From Martelella mediterranea (GTDB taxonomy: Bacteria; Pseudomonadota; Alphaproteobacteria; Rhizobiales; Rhizobiaceae): 64,000 bases of DNA. The notes under the pieces were generated by a model that ran no database searches, had not been told where the DNA came from, and saw nothing but the letters and a program-made list of their open reading frames with translations. The translations under genes were made by a program, and so were the position numbers. The stretch lies in the NCBI RefSeq assembly GCF_021021415.1, contig NZ_JAINWJ010000007.1, positions 62,001 through 126,000 on the forward strand, in the 5' to 3' direction. This document shows positions 9,583 through 18,268 of the stretch, piece by piece; position 1 is the stretch's first letter, and every line of letters begins with the position of its first letter.

Positions 9583-12500
9583 TCAGAAGGAAATCGCGAA
9601 GTTCAGCCTCGCGGTGTGCGACTGGGCCTCGCTGCCAATCTGTCCTTCGTAGGAGATGCCAAGGGTCGACATCGGCGACAGCGCGAAATCAAGTCCGGCT
9701 TCCAGCACCGCGGCGTCCTCGTCGAGCGGCAGGCCGGAGATCCCGAAAGCCCCGCCACCCGTAAACGCCACGCTCGCCAACGGGGTCGTGTCGCCATAGG
9801 CATGACGCCAGCCGAGACCAACGCGGGCGGTCGCGCTGGTCGCGCCGAGCGCGAAGTCGGTCGCGGCGCGTACGCCAATCGTTGAGAACCAGACATCGCT
9901 GTCGGATGCCGCGACAGACAGCGCCGCGGCGCCGCCCGTCTCGGTGTAGCCATCCGTATGCATGTTGACATAGGCAAGGTTCGCATAAGGCTCGAACGCG
10001 CTCTCGCCGGCATCGATGCGATATCCCGCTTCGGCAAAGGCCTGGAAGGCATTTGCGTCATAGGATGCCGAAAGCTGATCGGAGAACGCGCCGAAGGCAA
10101 CCGAGCGATCGCTGTCGACCTCGTACCAGGTGTAGGCCGCGCCCATCCGGATGCCGATAGCGCCGACTTCACCGCCGCCATAGACGCCGAAATGATAGTC
10201 GTTGGTACTGCCGCTCGCGCCATCATCGCCGCTGAAGCTGGTGCTGGAATAACCGCCCATCGCGCCGATGCGCCAGTCATTGCCGATCGCGCCATCGATA
10301 CCGGCAACCAGACCGCCCAGAGAATTGTCGAAGCCGGCGGCATTGCCGTTACCGTCCATCGAGGTCCAGTTGCCGAGCACTTCGCCCCAGGCGGCAATAC
10401 CGCTGCCGTGGGTCTCGACACCGGTCATCGTCTGATCCTCGCCATAGGCCATGACCGGAACCGGCTTTGCCGCAACACTGTCGAATGCGGCGCGCACGCG
10501 GTTGGTCGCCGCATCGCGGATCAGGTTGGTATTCGCCAGGATCGCTGTCCGCATCGTCGCATTGGACGCACCCGACAACTGATCGAAGGCGTCGCGCGCG
10601 GCTTCCGCGTTCAGCGAGACGACATTGCGGTAAAGCGTATTCGTCGGGCCGAGCGCTTCAACCGCCCCGCCGGTCGCCTGCTGGTTCGGCGTATCCCCGA
10701 TCGCCGCGAAATCGACGTCGTTGCGGATGATCGTGAGATCAACCCGGTCGCCGTAATATTCCAGCGTCGGATACAGGAAGGCGAAGTCCGAGACGACATT
10801 GTCGAACGTGCCGTTGACGCTGCTGGCGGTGAGGATCGTGTAGGTGGCCGCCGGATCGTAGCCCGAGCCCGGCTCCAGGCCGATATGGGCCGCCGTGCCC
10901 CCATTCAGCGTTGCCGTGTCACGCACCGCGATCTGGTCGTGCGCGCCGGTCAGCGGGTCGATCTCGATTTCATAGATCGAGTTCGGCTCGAAGGTGATGT
11001 CGCCGGCAACCGTCAGCGTTCCAGGCGAATTGCCCGGCGATACCGTGCCGCCGGTGCCGACCGTCAGGGTGCCCACGGTTCCCGAGCCGCCGATGAACGC
11101 GCCGTTCTCGATCGTCAGCGGACCACCGAAGGCGCCGTTGACGATGAGCTTGCCGTCATCAATGCGGGTCGCCCCGGTAAATCCGCTATTGTCACCGGTC
11201 AGCGTCAGCGTGGAATTCTCCGACTTGACGATCAGGCCGCTGCCCGAGACCACGCCACCGAATGTCGCATCCTCGGCCACGGCGAAATTCAGGGTGGCGG
11301 ATGCGCCGACATCGAGATTGCCACCCGGCAGGGTTGCAAGCGTCAGGGCGCCTTCGGAGACGGACGTCATGCCGGCAAAGCCGCTGATATCGCCGGCAAG
11401 CGTCAGCGCCGACGCGCCGGATTTCACCAGCATGCCGCTTCCTGTGATCTGGTTCGAAACCACCGTGCCGTCCGCCAATGCGAGTTGCGCCGTGCCGGAA
11501 GAACCGACCGCGATCGCGCCGCCCGGCAGGGACTGCAGGCTCAGCGTTCCTTCCGAAACGGAAGTGGTGCCGGTGAAGTCGCTGATATCGCCGGCAAGCG
11601 TCAGCGTGGTCGCGCCGGATTTCACCAGCGTGCCATTGCCGTTGATCAGGTTGGAGACGGTCGTATCATCCGCCAGAGCGAATTCGACCGTGCCCGCGTC
11701 AACAGCGGTGATCGTGCCGCCCGGCAGCGATTCCAGCCGCAGAGTCCCGTCGGTAACGCCTGTGATGCCGGTGAAACCGCCGATCTTGCCGCTCAAGGTA
11801 AGCGTCGAGGATTCCGTCTTCACGATCGTGCCGCCGCCGATCATCGGCCCGGCATAGTTTGCATCACCCGGCAGGGCGAAAATCAGCCCCGTACCGGATT
11901 TGACGTCGATACCGTTCTTGCCGGGCAGCGTCTCGTAACGCAGCGCACCGGCATAAATCCGGGTCACGCCGATGAAGCCGCTGTGGTCACCCGTAATCGT
12001 CAGGGTGGATTTGCCCTCCTTGCCGAAGGTGCCGTAACCGGTCAGCGCGCCGCCAAAGGTTGCGTCTGCGGCCAGGTTCAGAAGCCCGGTGCCCATGACC
12101 CTCATGTCGCCGCCCGGAACTGTGGCGAGACGCAACGTGCCCGAGGACACATCGGTCAGGCCCGTGAATCCGCTGATATCACCGGTCATGTTGAGCGTCG
12201 ACCCGCCGGATTTCGCAAAGGTTCCGCTGCCGGTGACGGCGCCGCCATAGCTGACATCGCCGCCGTTGAGCTTGAATTCGCCTGTCGCGCCAGCGTCCAC
12301 AGCAAGGTTGCCGCCGATGACGGACTCCATGCGAAGGGTTCCGGCGGAGACCGTCGCCAGACCGGTAAAGCCGGAAAGGTTGCCGCTCAGCGTCGTGGTG
12401 CCCGTGCCGATCTGACGAAGGCTGCCGCCACCGGAAATCGCGCCGGAGAAGGAGGAATCATTGCTGCGGTTGAAGGCCAGCGTGCTTTCGCCGACAAGCA

Positions 12501-14136
12501 ATACGTTGCCGTAACCGATACGGCCCGAGGTGCTGCCATTGCCGACCTGAAGTGTCGAATCCTGAATGACCGTCCCGCCGTTGAAGCTGCTATCGCCGGT
12601 GACCACCAGCGTGCCGCCGCCCATGACGCCGAGCGTGCCGGGCCCGGTGATGACGCCGCCATAGGTCAGAGAATTGGAGCGGTTGAAAACGACGGAGCCG
12701 TAGTTGCCGATATTGCCTATGATCGAGCCGGTCGTCCCGCCATCGCCGATCCGAAGCTGGGAATTGGCGCCTACGCTGGTCGCGCCGAGGAAAGTGTTTT
12801 CGCCAGTGAATGTCTGTGTGCCCCCCATGATGGAGAGGCCGCCATTGCCCGAAATGACACCCGAGAACACGTTGGTGCCGCCATCGATACGCAGGCCGGC
12901 ATTGCCGAGAATGATCTTGCCGCTGCCCGTAAGCGCCTTGAGGGCCGCACCGCTGGCGGCGGAAATATCCAGCGTTCCGTTGACCGTGACAAGGCTGGAA
13001 CTCTGAAGCCGGCCCTGGTTCTCCAGCGCCAGCGTTCCCTGCGAAATAATGGTTTCGCCGGTAAAGTTGTTCATGCCCGAAAGGGTGAGCGTTCCTTCGC
13101 CGGTCTTGGTGAAGCTGCCCGTGCCGGAGATTGTACGGACAATCTTGACGTCGTTGCCGTTGGTGTCGATCGTGCCGCCGCCCGCCTGGAGCGTGATTGC
13201 ACGCATCGAATTCGGATCGAACGCCGCGCCGAACTGAAGCGTGCCGCCATTGAAGGTCAGGGCGCCGGCCGGGTTGCCGAGATTGCTGTCCTGGGAGACC
13301 GAGACGATGCCGTCATTGAAGAATGTGCCGCCGCTATAGGTGTTGGCGCCCGTAAGCGTCAGCGTGCCGCTTCCATCTTTCGTGACGCTGCCCGAGCCGG
13401 AAATGACCGTATCGAATGTCACGTTATCCGTGTGATCGAAGACGACGGTGGAATCGCTCGATGCCAGATAGACCCCCGACGCATTCAGTGTGCCGCTCAA
13501 GCCGCCCTTGCCAATCTTCAGAACGCCGCCTTCGCCGGCGAGCCCGGTTCCGACCTGAACCTGACGGTCTCCCGCGGCCCCCGCATTGACAACGCCGCCG
13601 CCACTGATTTCCATTATGGCCGCGTTGCCGCCGCCAATGGTGAACTGATAGTTGTTGGCGCCCGAAACAGTGAGTGCCGATCCAGTACCGGCGACGATTG
13701 CAGTGCTCTCGCCTGCGGCAGCGTTGGTGGAACCGACAAACAGCCCGTCGACCGTCGCCGTGCCGCCCGAATGGACATGGAACGTTCCGCCGAGGCTGTC
13801 CGCCGTCGCGTTGGAACCGACAGTAACCGCGCCGGTGGCGTCCAAGGTTCCATCGACGGCGACGGTCAGGAGGCCATTGCTTTCGATCAGGATATCGCCC
13901 GCCTCGCCGCCTGGGGTCTGGATGGCGGCCTGCCAAACGCTTGGGCCGCCCCCAATAATGACCGTTTCGCCGGTCACCGGGATTCCGTCGGTCCAGTTTC
14001 CTCCGTCGAACCAGTTGCCGGAGCCTCCCTGCCATGTGTTCGCCGAGGCTGCCTCGGCATCACTGTTGCCCATAACCGCCGCGAAGGCGAGCAAGCTGGC
14101 GCCCAAAAGCAGTGTCGACTTGCGTGTGAACCCCAT
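9583..14136 (-). CDS. large autotransporter with beta-helix passenger and C-terminal barrel
   Basis: A 1517-residue type Va secretion protein. The signal peptide is MGFTRKSTLLLGASLLAF and onward to about residue 30. A long passenger made of autotransporter-associated beta-strand repeats (motifs such as GTLTLTGANTYSGGT) follows, then about seven tandem repeats of roughly 66-70 residues. A linker and a C-terminal beta-barrel of about 280 residues end in ...LNFAISF, the usual terminal Phe recognised by the BAM complex. The start at 14136 is set by GGAGGG five bases upstream. The passenger lacks an obvious protease or lipase motif and is probably an adhesin-type surface protein. Confidence 0.92.
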   Translation of the reverse strand: MGFTRKSTLLLGASLLAFAAVMGNSDAEAASANTWQGGSGNWFDGGNWTDGIPVTGETVIIGGGPSVWQAAIQTPGGEAGDILIESNGLLTVAVDGTLDATGAVTVGSNATADSLGGTFHVHSGGTATVDGLFVGSTNAAAGESTAIVAGTGSALTVSGANNYQFTIGGGNAAIMEISGGGVVNAGAAGDRQVQVGTGLAGEGGVLKIGKGGLSGTLNASGVYLASSDSTVVFDHTDNVTFDTVISGSGSVTKDGSGTLTLTGANTYSGGTFFNDGIVSVSQDSNLGNPAGALTFNGGTLQFGAAFDPNSMRAITLQAGGGTIDTNGNDVKIVRTISGTGSFTKTGEGTLTLSGMNNFTGETIISQGTLALENQGRLQSSSLVTVNGTLDISAASGAALKALTGSGKIILGNAGLRIDGGTNVFSGVISGNGGLSIMGGTQTFTGENTFLGATSVGANSQLRIGDGGTTGSIIGNIGNYGSVVFNRSNSLTYGGVITGPGTLGVMGGGTLVVTGDSSFNGGTVIQDSTLQVGNGSTSGRIGYGNVLLVGESTLAFNRSNDSSFSGAISGGGSLRQIGTGTTTLSGNLSGFTGLATVSAGTLRMESVIGGNLAVDAGATGEFKLNGGDVSYGGAVTGSGTFAKSGGSTLNMTGDISGFTGLTDVSSGTLRLATVPGGDMRVMGTGLLNLAADATFGGALTGYGTFGKEGKSTLTITGDHSGFIGVTRIYAGALRYETLPGKNGIDVKSGTGLIFALPGDANYAGPMIGGGTIVKTESSTLTLSGKIGGFTGITGVTDGTLRLESLPGGTITAVDAGTVEFALADDTTVSNLINGNGTLVKSGATTLTLAGDISDFTGTTSVSEGTLSLQSLPGGAIAVGSSGTAQLALADGTVVSNQITGSGMLVKSGASALTLAGDISGFAGMTSVSEGALTLATLPGGNLDVGASATLNFAVAEDATFGGVVSGSGLIVKSENSTLTLTGDNSGFTGATRIDDGKLIVNGAFGGPLTIENGAFIGGSGTVGTLTVGTGGTVSPGNSPGTLTVAGDITFEPNSIYEIEIDPLTGAHDQIAVRDTATLNGGTAAHIGLEPGSGYDPAATYTILTASSVNGTFDNVVSDFAFLYPTLEYYGDRVDLTIIRNDVDFAAIGDTPNQQATGGAVEALGPTNTLYRNVVSLNAEAARDAFDQLSGASNATMRTAILANTNLIRDAATNRVRAAFDSVAAKPVPVMAYGEDQTMTGVETHGSGIAAWGEVLGNWTSMDGNGNAAGFDNSLGGLVAGIDGAIGNDWRIGAMGGYSSTSFSGDDGASGSTNDYHFGVYGGGEVGAIGIRMGAAYTWYEVDSDRSVAFGAFSDQLSASYDANAFQAFAEAGYRIDAGESAFEPYANLAYVNMHTDGYTETGGAAALSVAASDSDVWFSTIGVRAATDFALGATSATARVGLGWRHAYGDTTPLASVAFTGGGAFGISGLPLDEDAAVLEAGLDFALSPMSTLGISYEGQIGSEAQSHTARLNFAISF
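11150..12400 (-). repeat. tandem repeats coding passenger units of about 66-70 residues
   Basis: The protein motif GDISGFTG...SVSEGTL...LPGG recurs about seven times. At DNA level one pair is nearly identical: the 26 bases at 11383-11408 recur exactly at 11581-11606, a period of 198 bases (66 codons). Such repeats can expand or contract by recombination, changing passenger length. Confidence 0.8.
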
Positions 14137-14353
14137 TTCACCCTCCAAGAAAAAGATCGTTAATTTCGGCTTACGGGCTAATAAAATGTTTGCAAGACTT
14201 CACGCACCTTTGGGCGCGAAATTATGTTAATGTTACCTAATTGACACATTTTTTACTAAGTATGGCGCGACTAAAAGTGAACGCACCCATACCTGCCGCT
14301 GCCGCTGAGAGCCCACAGCGCATCAGGCGATGACGCCGGTGGGTGGTTTGGCG

Positions 14354-15139
14354 TCAGCGCGCCAGCCAGCCGCCGTCGACCGCCAGGATATGGCCGTTGA
14401 CATAGGCGGCGGCGGGGGAGGCGAGGAACAGGGCCGCGCCGGCGATATCCTCCGGCTTTCCCCAGCGCCCGGCGGGAATGCGCTCGAGGATTTGCCGCGA
14501 ACGGTCTTGGTCTTCGCGCAACGCCTTGGTGTTGGCCGTGGCGATATAGCCGGGCGCGATCGCGTTGACCGTGACCCCGTGGGGCGCGAGTTCGTTGGCA
14601 AGCGCCTTTGTCAGGCCGGCGACGGCGTGCTTCGAAGCCGTGTAGCCCGGCACGCGGATGCCGCCCTGAAACGACAGCAGCGACGCGGTCATGATAATAC
14701 GCCCGGAGCCCGCCGCCTGCATCCGCCTTGCCGCGGCCTGAGACAGGAACCAGACGGCGTCGAGATTGGCCGAAAGCACCGCCCGCCAGTCGCTTTCGGG
14801 ATGCTCGACTGCATCGCCGCGCCGGATCGTGCCGGCATTGTTGACCAGGATCGAGATATCGCCGCCAAGGCCATCCGAAGCGGCCGCGAGCAGCTTTTCC
14901 GCGCCGGCGGCGTCAACCGCGCCGAGATCGGCGGACACGCGCGCGAAGGCGCGGCCGGTCTCGCCCACAAGCCGGGCGGTCTCATCGCCCGGGTTGGAGT
15001 GCACGGTGATCGCCACATCCGCCCCGGCCTCGGCCAACGCGAGGGCAATCGCCTGACCGATGCCGCTCGCCCCGCCGGTGACCAGCGCGCGCTGGCCTTC
15101 AAGGCTGAACTGGTGTTTAAGATAGGCTTCGATGCTCAT
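14354..15139 (-). CDS. kduD: 2-dehydro-3-deoxy-D-gluconate 5-dehydrogenase (KduD-type SDR)
   Basis: Cytoplasmic short-chain dehydrogenase that reduces 2,5-diketo-3-deoxygluconate to 2-keto-3-deoxygluconate. It has 261 residues: cofactor motif TGGASGIG at 21-28, NNAG at 100-103, catalytic Ser153, Tyr166 and Lys170. KduD-specific blocks are SFQGGIRVPGYTASK, IPAGRWGKPEDIAGAA and the C-terminal YVNGHILAVDGGWLAR, nearly as in the E. coli enzyme. The ribosome site GGAGAG precedes ATG 15139. kduI lies about 8 kb away in the same locus, supporting uronate catabolism. Confidence 0.93.
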   Translation of the reverse strand: MSIEAYLKHQFSLEGQRALVTGGASGIGQAIALALAEAGADVAITVHSNPGDETARLVGETGRAFARVSADLGAVDAAGAEKLLAAASDGLGGDISILVNNAGTIRRGDAVEHPESDWRAVLSANLDAVWFLSQAAARRMQAAGSGRIIMTASLLSFQGGIRVPGYTASKHAVAGLTKALANELAPHGVTVNAIAPGYIATANTKALREDQDRSRQILERIPAGRWGKPEDIAGAALFLASPAAAYVNGHILAVDGGWLAR

Positions 15140-15160
15140 GGTCGGCTCTCCGGGTGATTG

Positions 15161-16054
15161 ATGACATTACGACAGGATTTGTGTGAAAAGTTCGAGATCG
15201 GCGCGCATCCGCTGACGCTCAACGAATGCATCGGCATCCAGCATGAGGGGTTGGTGCTGGAACGGCTGACCTTCGCCACCAGGGACGGCGAAAGCGTGCG
15301 CGGCTTTCTTCTGCGCCCGCCGGGCGAGACGCCGGTTCCCGCCATTCTCTACATCCACGCCCATGGCAATGCCTATGATATCGGCGCGGACGAACTGCTG
15401 TCCGGCCGCAGGGCGCTGCTCTCGCCGCTCGGCCCGGAATTCGCGCGCCGGGGTTATGCGGTGCTGATGGTCGAGCTGCCGGCCTTCGGCGCGCGCTCCA
15501 GCCCCGGCGAAAGCGCCCGCGCCAAGGCGGCGCTGTGGAACGGCAAAAGCCTTGCCGGGCAGATGCTCGGCGAGCAGGCCGCAGCCTTCGACTGGCTGGC
15601 ATCCCGCCCCGATATCATCGCCGACCGGATCGCCGTTTTCGGCATCTCCATGGGCGCGACCTTCAGCTACTGGCTGGCGGCCGCCGAGCCGCGCATCGCG
15701 GCCAGCGCGCATCTGTGCGCCTACGCCGATTACGCCGGCCTGATCGACGCCGGTAATATCGACCTCCACGGCATTTATCTCACCGTGCCCGGCCTTCTCG
15801 GCCTCGCCGGCAATGGCGAGATCGCCGGGCTGATCGCGCCCCGAGCGCAGCTCATCGGCGTGGGCGATCTCGATCCGCTGACACCACCCCCAGCCTTCGA
15901 GACTGCCTTCGCCCAGACGCGCCGCGCCTATGAAGAGGCGGGGGCCGCGAACCGTCTTGTTCTCGTGCACGAGCCGGAGGCCGGCCATGTGGAAACGCCG
16001 GCCATGCGCGCGGCGGTGTTTGCCTTTCTCGACCGTCATATCGGCCTCGCCTGA
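15161..16054 (+). CDS. alpha/beta hydrolase, probable carbohydrate or lactone esterase
   Basis: A 297-residue cytoplasmic hydrolase of the dienelactone-hydrolase / acetyl-xylan-esterase-like group. The nucleophile elbow is GISMGA (Ser near residue 165), and the oxyanion block is YIHAHGNAYD. An Asp in GVGDLDPLTPP and a His in EAGHVETP complete a plausible Ser-Asp-His triad. It is divergent from kduD with only 21 bases between start codons. It probably removes an ester (acetyl or methyl) from an imported sugar; that role is inferred from context only. Confidence 0.75.
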   Translation: MTLRQDLCEKFEIGAHPLTLNECIGIQHEGLVLERLTFATRDGESVRGFLLRPPGETPVPAILYIHAHGNAYDIGADELLSGRRALLSPLGPEFARRGYAVLMVELPAFGARSSPGESARAKAALWNGKSLAGQMLGEQAAAFDWLASRPDIIADRIAVFGISMGATFSYWLAAAEPRIAASAHLCAYADYAGLIDAGNIDLHGIYLTVPGLLGLAGNGEIAGLIAPRAQLIGVGDLDPLTPPPAFETAFAQTRRAYEEAGAANRLVLVHEPEAGHVETPAMRAAVFAFLDRHIGLA

Positions 16055-16058
16055 CTGC

Positions 16059-16133
16059 GAAATGCTCTATCTGTTTGTTTTTGCGCGCGTCCGAACGGAA
16101 AACCGATATCCACTTTTCCTGAACACGCTCTAG
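16059..16133. repeat. rhizobial-type palindromic intergenic repeat
   Basis: Between two convergent genes, this stretch begins with the GCTCTATCTGTTTGTTTTTGCG pattern region and ends ACACGCTCTAG. Inside it GGAAAA (16096-16101) and TTTTCC (16114-16119) form an inverted repeat, flanked by GCGT (16087-16090) and ACGC (16125-16128). The layout matches a repeated palindromic element that I recall as common in Rhizobiaceae intergenic regions; the family name is not verified here. Confidence 0.6.
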
Positions 16134-17206
16134 TTCACCCGCTGCTCGTCGCTGTTGAACAGATGCACCCGCTCGGGATCGAAGCGCAGCGAAACATGGG
16201 TCGCCTCGGGATCGACCGCGCCGCCGCCGAAAACGGCCACCAGCTTCTGCCCGCCATCGGTGTTCGCATGCACGACGGTTTCCGGGCCAAGCGCCTCGAT
16301 CAGCGTAACCTCCGCCTCGATCGCATCCTCGCCGCCCTCCGAGAAATCATGCGGGCGGACCCCAAGCGTCGCGCTTTCGCCGGGCTTCAGCCCGCTATCT
16401 TCGCAGGCAATCCGGGCGACGAGCCCGCCCGGTCCCTCGACATGAACGGCATCGGCTTCGACCGACGTGACGGTGACCGGGACGAGGTTCATGCGCGGCG
16501 CGCCGATGAAGCCGGCAACGAACAGGTTCGCCGGTCTGTGGAACAGGTCCAGCGGCTTGCCGATCTGTTCGATCCTGCCGGCGCGCATCACCACGATCCG
16601 GTCGGCCAGCGTCATCGCCTCGACCTGATCATGGGTGACGTAGACCATGGTGGTCGTCAGCCGCTCGTGCAGGCCCGAAAGCTCGGCGCGCATGGTGATG
16701 CGCAGTTCGGCGTCGAGATTGGAGAGCGGTTCGTCGAGCAGGAAGGCCGTCGGATTACGCACCACCGCCCGGCCGATCGCCACGCGCTGCTTCTGCCCGC
16801 CCGAAAGCTGACCCGGACGGCGGTCGAGATAGGGCCCGATTTCCAGCATGCGCGCCGCTTCCTGGATGCGGCTCTCGATTTCCGGCTTCGGCATATGGAT
16901 GTTTTCCAGTCCGAAGGCGAGGTTCTGGCGCACCGTCATATGCGGATAGAGCGCGTAGGACTGGAACACCATGGCAAGCCCGCGATCGGCGGCCGATGCC
17001 TTTGTAACGTCCTTGCCGTCGATGATGATCTCGCCGGAGGTGGGCTTGTCGAGGCCGGCGATCAGCCTGAGCAGCGTCGACTTGCCGCAGCCCGACGGGC
17101 CCACCAGAACCGTGAACTCGCCATCCGGAATATCGAGACTGATATCGTGCAGGACCTTGAGTTTGCCATAAGCCCGATCAACCTTGTTCAGCGTTATCTG
17201 TCCCAT
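16130..17206 (-). CDS. ABC transporter ATP-binding protein (UgpC/MsmK type, CUT1)
   Basis: A 358-residue ATPase that energises the adjacent sugar importer. Walker A GPSGCGKST is near residue 36, the ABC signature LSGGQKQR near 134, Walker B AFLLDEPLSNLD near 152, and the switch His in VTHD near 190. A C-terminal MOP/TOBE-like regulatory domain (about 240-358) is typical of CUT1 ATPases. It is the last gene of the operon that starts with the GH105 gene at 25108, nine bases after the permease stop. Confidence 0.93.
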   Translation of the reverse strand: MGQITLNKVDRAYGKLKVLHDISLDIPDGEFTVLVGPSGCGKSTLLRLIAGLDKPTSGEIIIDGKDVTKASAADRGLAMVFQSYALYPHMTVRQNLAFGLENIHMPKPEIESRIQEAARMLEIGPYLDRRPGQLSGGQKQRVAIGRAVVRNPTAFLLDEPLSNLDAELRITMRAELSGLHERLTTTMVYVTHDQVEAMTLADRIVVMRAGRIEQIGKPLDLFHRPANLFVAGFIGAPRMNLVPVTVTSVEADAVHVEGPGGLVARIACEDSGLKPGESATLGVRPHDFSEGGEDAIEAEVTLIEALGPETVVHANTDGGQKLVAVFGGGAVDPEATHVSLRFDPERVHLFNSDEQRVN

Positions 17207-17215
17207 GATGGCACC

Positions 17216-18268
17216 CTATTTCAGTCCGGAACCGGCAATGCCGGAAGTGATGAAGCGTTGCAGGAAGACGAAGACCAGCACGACCGGGATCATGGTCACC
17301 ACCGTCATCGCCAGGATGTAATGCCACTGGACATTCAGCTCGCCGGCATAGGTGTTGAGCCCGACCTGCAGCGTGTAGACCTCCTTCGAGGACAGCACGA
17401 CCAGCGGCCAGAGGAAGTCGTTCCAGCGCCAGACCACCGAGAAGATCGCAAGCACCGCCAGCGCGGGCGCGGCCAGCGGCAGCACGATGCGCCAGTAGAT
17501 CTGCCATTCCGACGCATTGTCCATGCGCGCGGCATCCAGCAGCTCGTCGGGGATGGTCAGCATATACTGGCGCAGCAGGAACACGCCCGTGGGCGTCGCT
17601 ACCGTCGGCAGGATAACGCCCCAGAGCGAGTTGTAGAGGCCGACGGCGCTGACCACCGAGTAGAGCGGCACCAGCAGCACCGACAGCGGCACCATCAGCG
17701 TGCCGACAATCAGCATTAGCACCGCATCACGCCCCCGGAACTTGTATTTCGAAAGCGCAAAGGCCGCCATCGAGTTGGTGATCAGGGTGATCAGCGTGGC
17801 CATCAGCGTCACGAACACGGAATTGCGCAGATAGAGCAGGAAGTCATTGCTCTCCAGCGGCGTGACGTAATTCTCCGTGGCAAAGCCGATCTCGCGCACC
17901 GGCGTGCGGTCGGCGATATTGACCTTGACGATCTCGCCGGGATTGGCGGGATCGACCATTTGCGCGACGATGCCGATGCGGCGCACTTCCGCCATCACCG
18001 GCGTCGAGCCGTCCTCCAGCGTCACGTGGTAGAGGTTAAGCGGCTTGTCGTAGCCTTCGACCTCCACCTGCTGGCTGACATAGGGCAGGATGGTGGGCGG
18101 GAACTCGGCAAGCTGCGCCGGCGACTTGAAGGATGAAAACACCAGCCACAGCGCCGGGCCGAACATGATGATCAGTCCGCCGATGAGCCAGACCCAGGTA
18201 ACGATATCGGTCCAGTGCCAGCCATCGCCGCCGCGCCGGCGGAACAGGAACTTCGAAACGGCACTCAT
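17216..18268 (-). CDS. CUT1 sugar ABC permease, MalG-like
   Basis: A 350-residue inner-membrane permease with about six helices and the EAA loop near DAARMDNASEWQIYWRIVLP. Compared with usual 270-300 residue MalG-type subunits it has an enlarged periplasmic loop of about 90 residues between helices 1 and 2 (roughly residues 50-140). Its start overlaps the stop of the MalF-type permease by four bases (ATGA). It pairs with the genes at 18265 and 16130 and the binding protein at 19302. Confidence 0.92.
   Translation of the reverse strand: MSAVSKFLFRRRGGDGWHWTDIVTWVWLIGGLIIMFGPALWLVFSSFKSPAQLAEFPPTILPYVSQQVEVEGYDKPLNLYHVTLEDGSTPVMAEVRRIGIVAQMVDPANPGEIVKVNIADRTPVREIGFATENYVTPLESNDFLLYLRNSVFVTLMATLITLITNSMAAFALSKYKFRGRDAVLMLIVGTLMVPLSVLLVPLYSVVSAVGLYNSLWGVILPTVATPTGVFLLRQYMLTIPDELLDAARMDNASEWQIYWRIVLPLAAPALAVLAIFSVVWRWNDFLWPLVVLSSKEVYTLQVGLNTYAGELNVQWHYILAMTVVTMIPVVLVFVFLQRFITSGIAGSGLK

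Noticed and set aside
11150-12400. Regularly spaced repeats as a possible CRISPR array
   Set aside because: The repeats are in frame, about 198 bases apart and encode passenger units; there are no short spacers and no cas genes.
9958-14163. Very long open frame antisense to the large autotransporter gene
   Set aside because: It mirrors the repetitive GC-rich coding strand, has no family signature or ribosome site, and the opposite strand has signal peptide, repeats and barrel.
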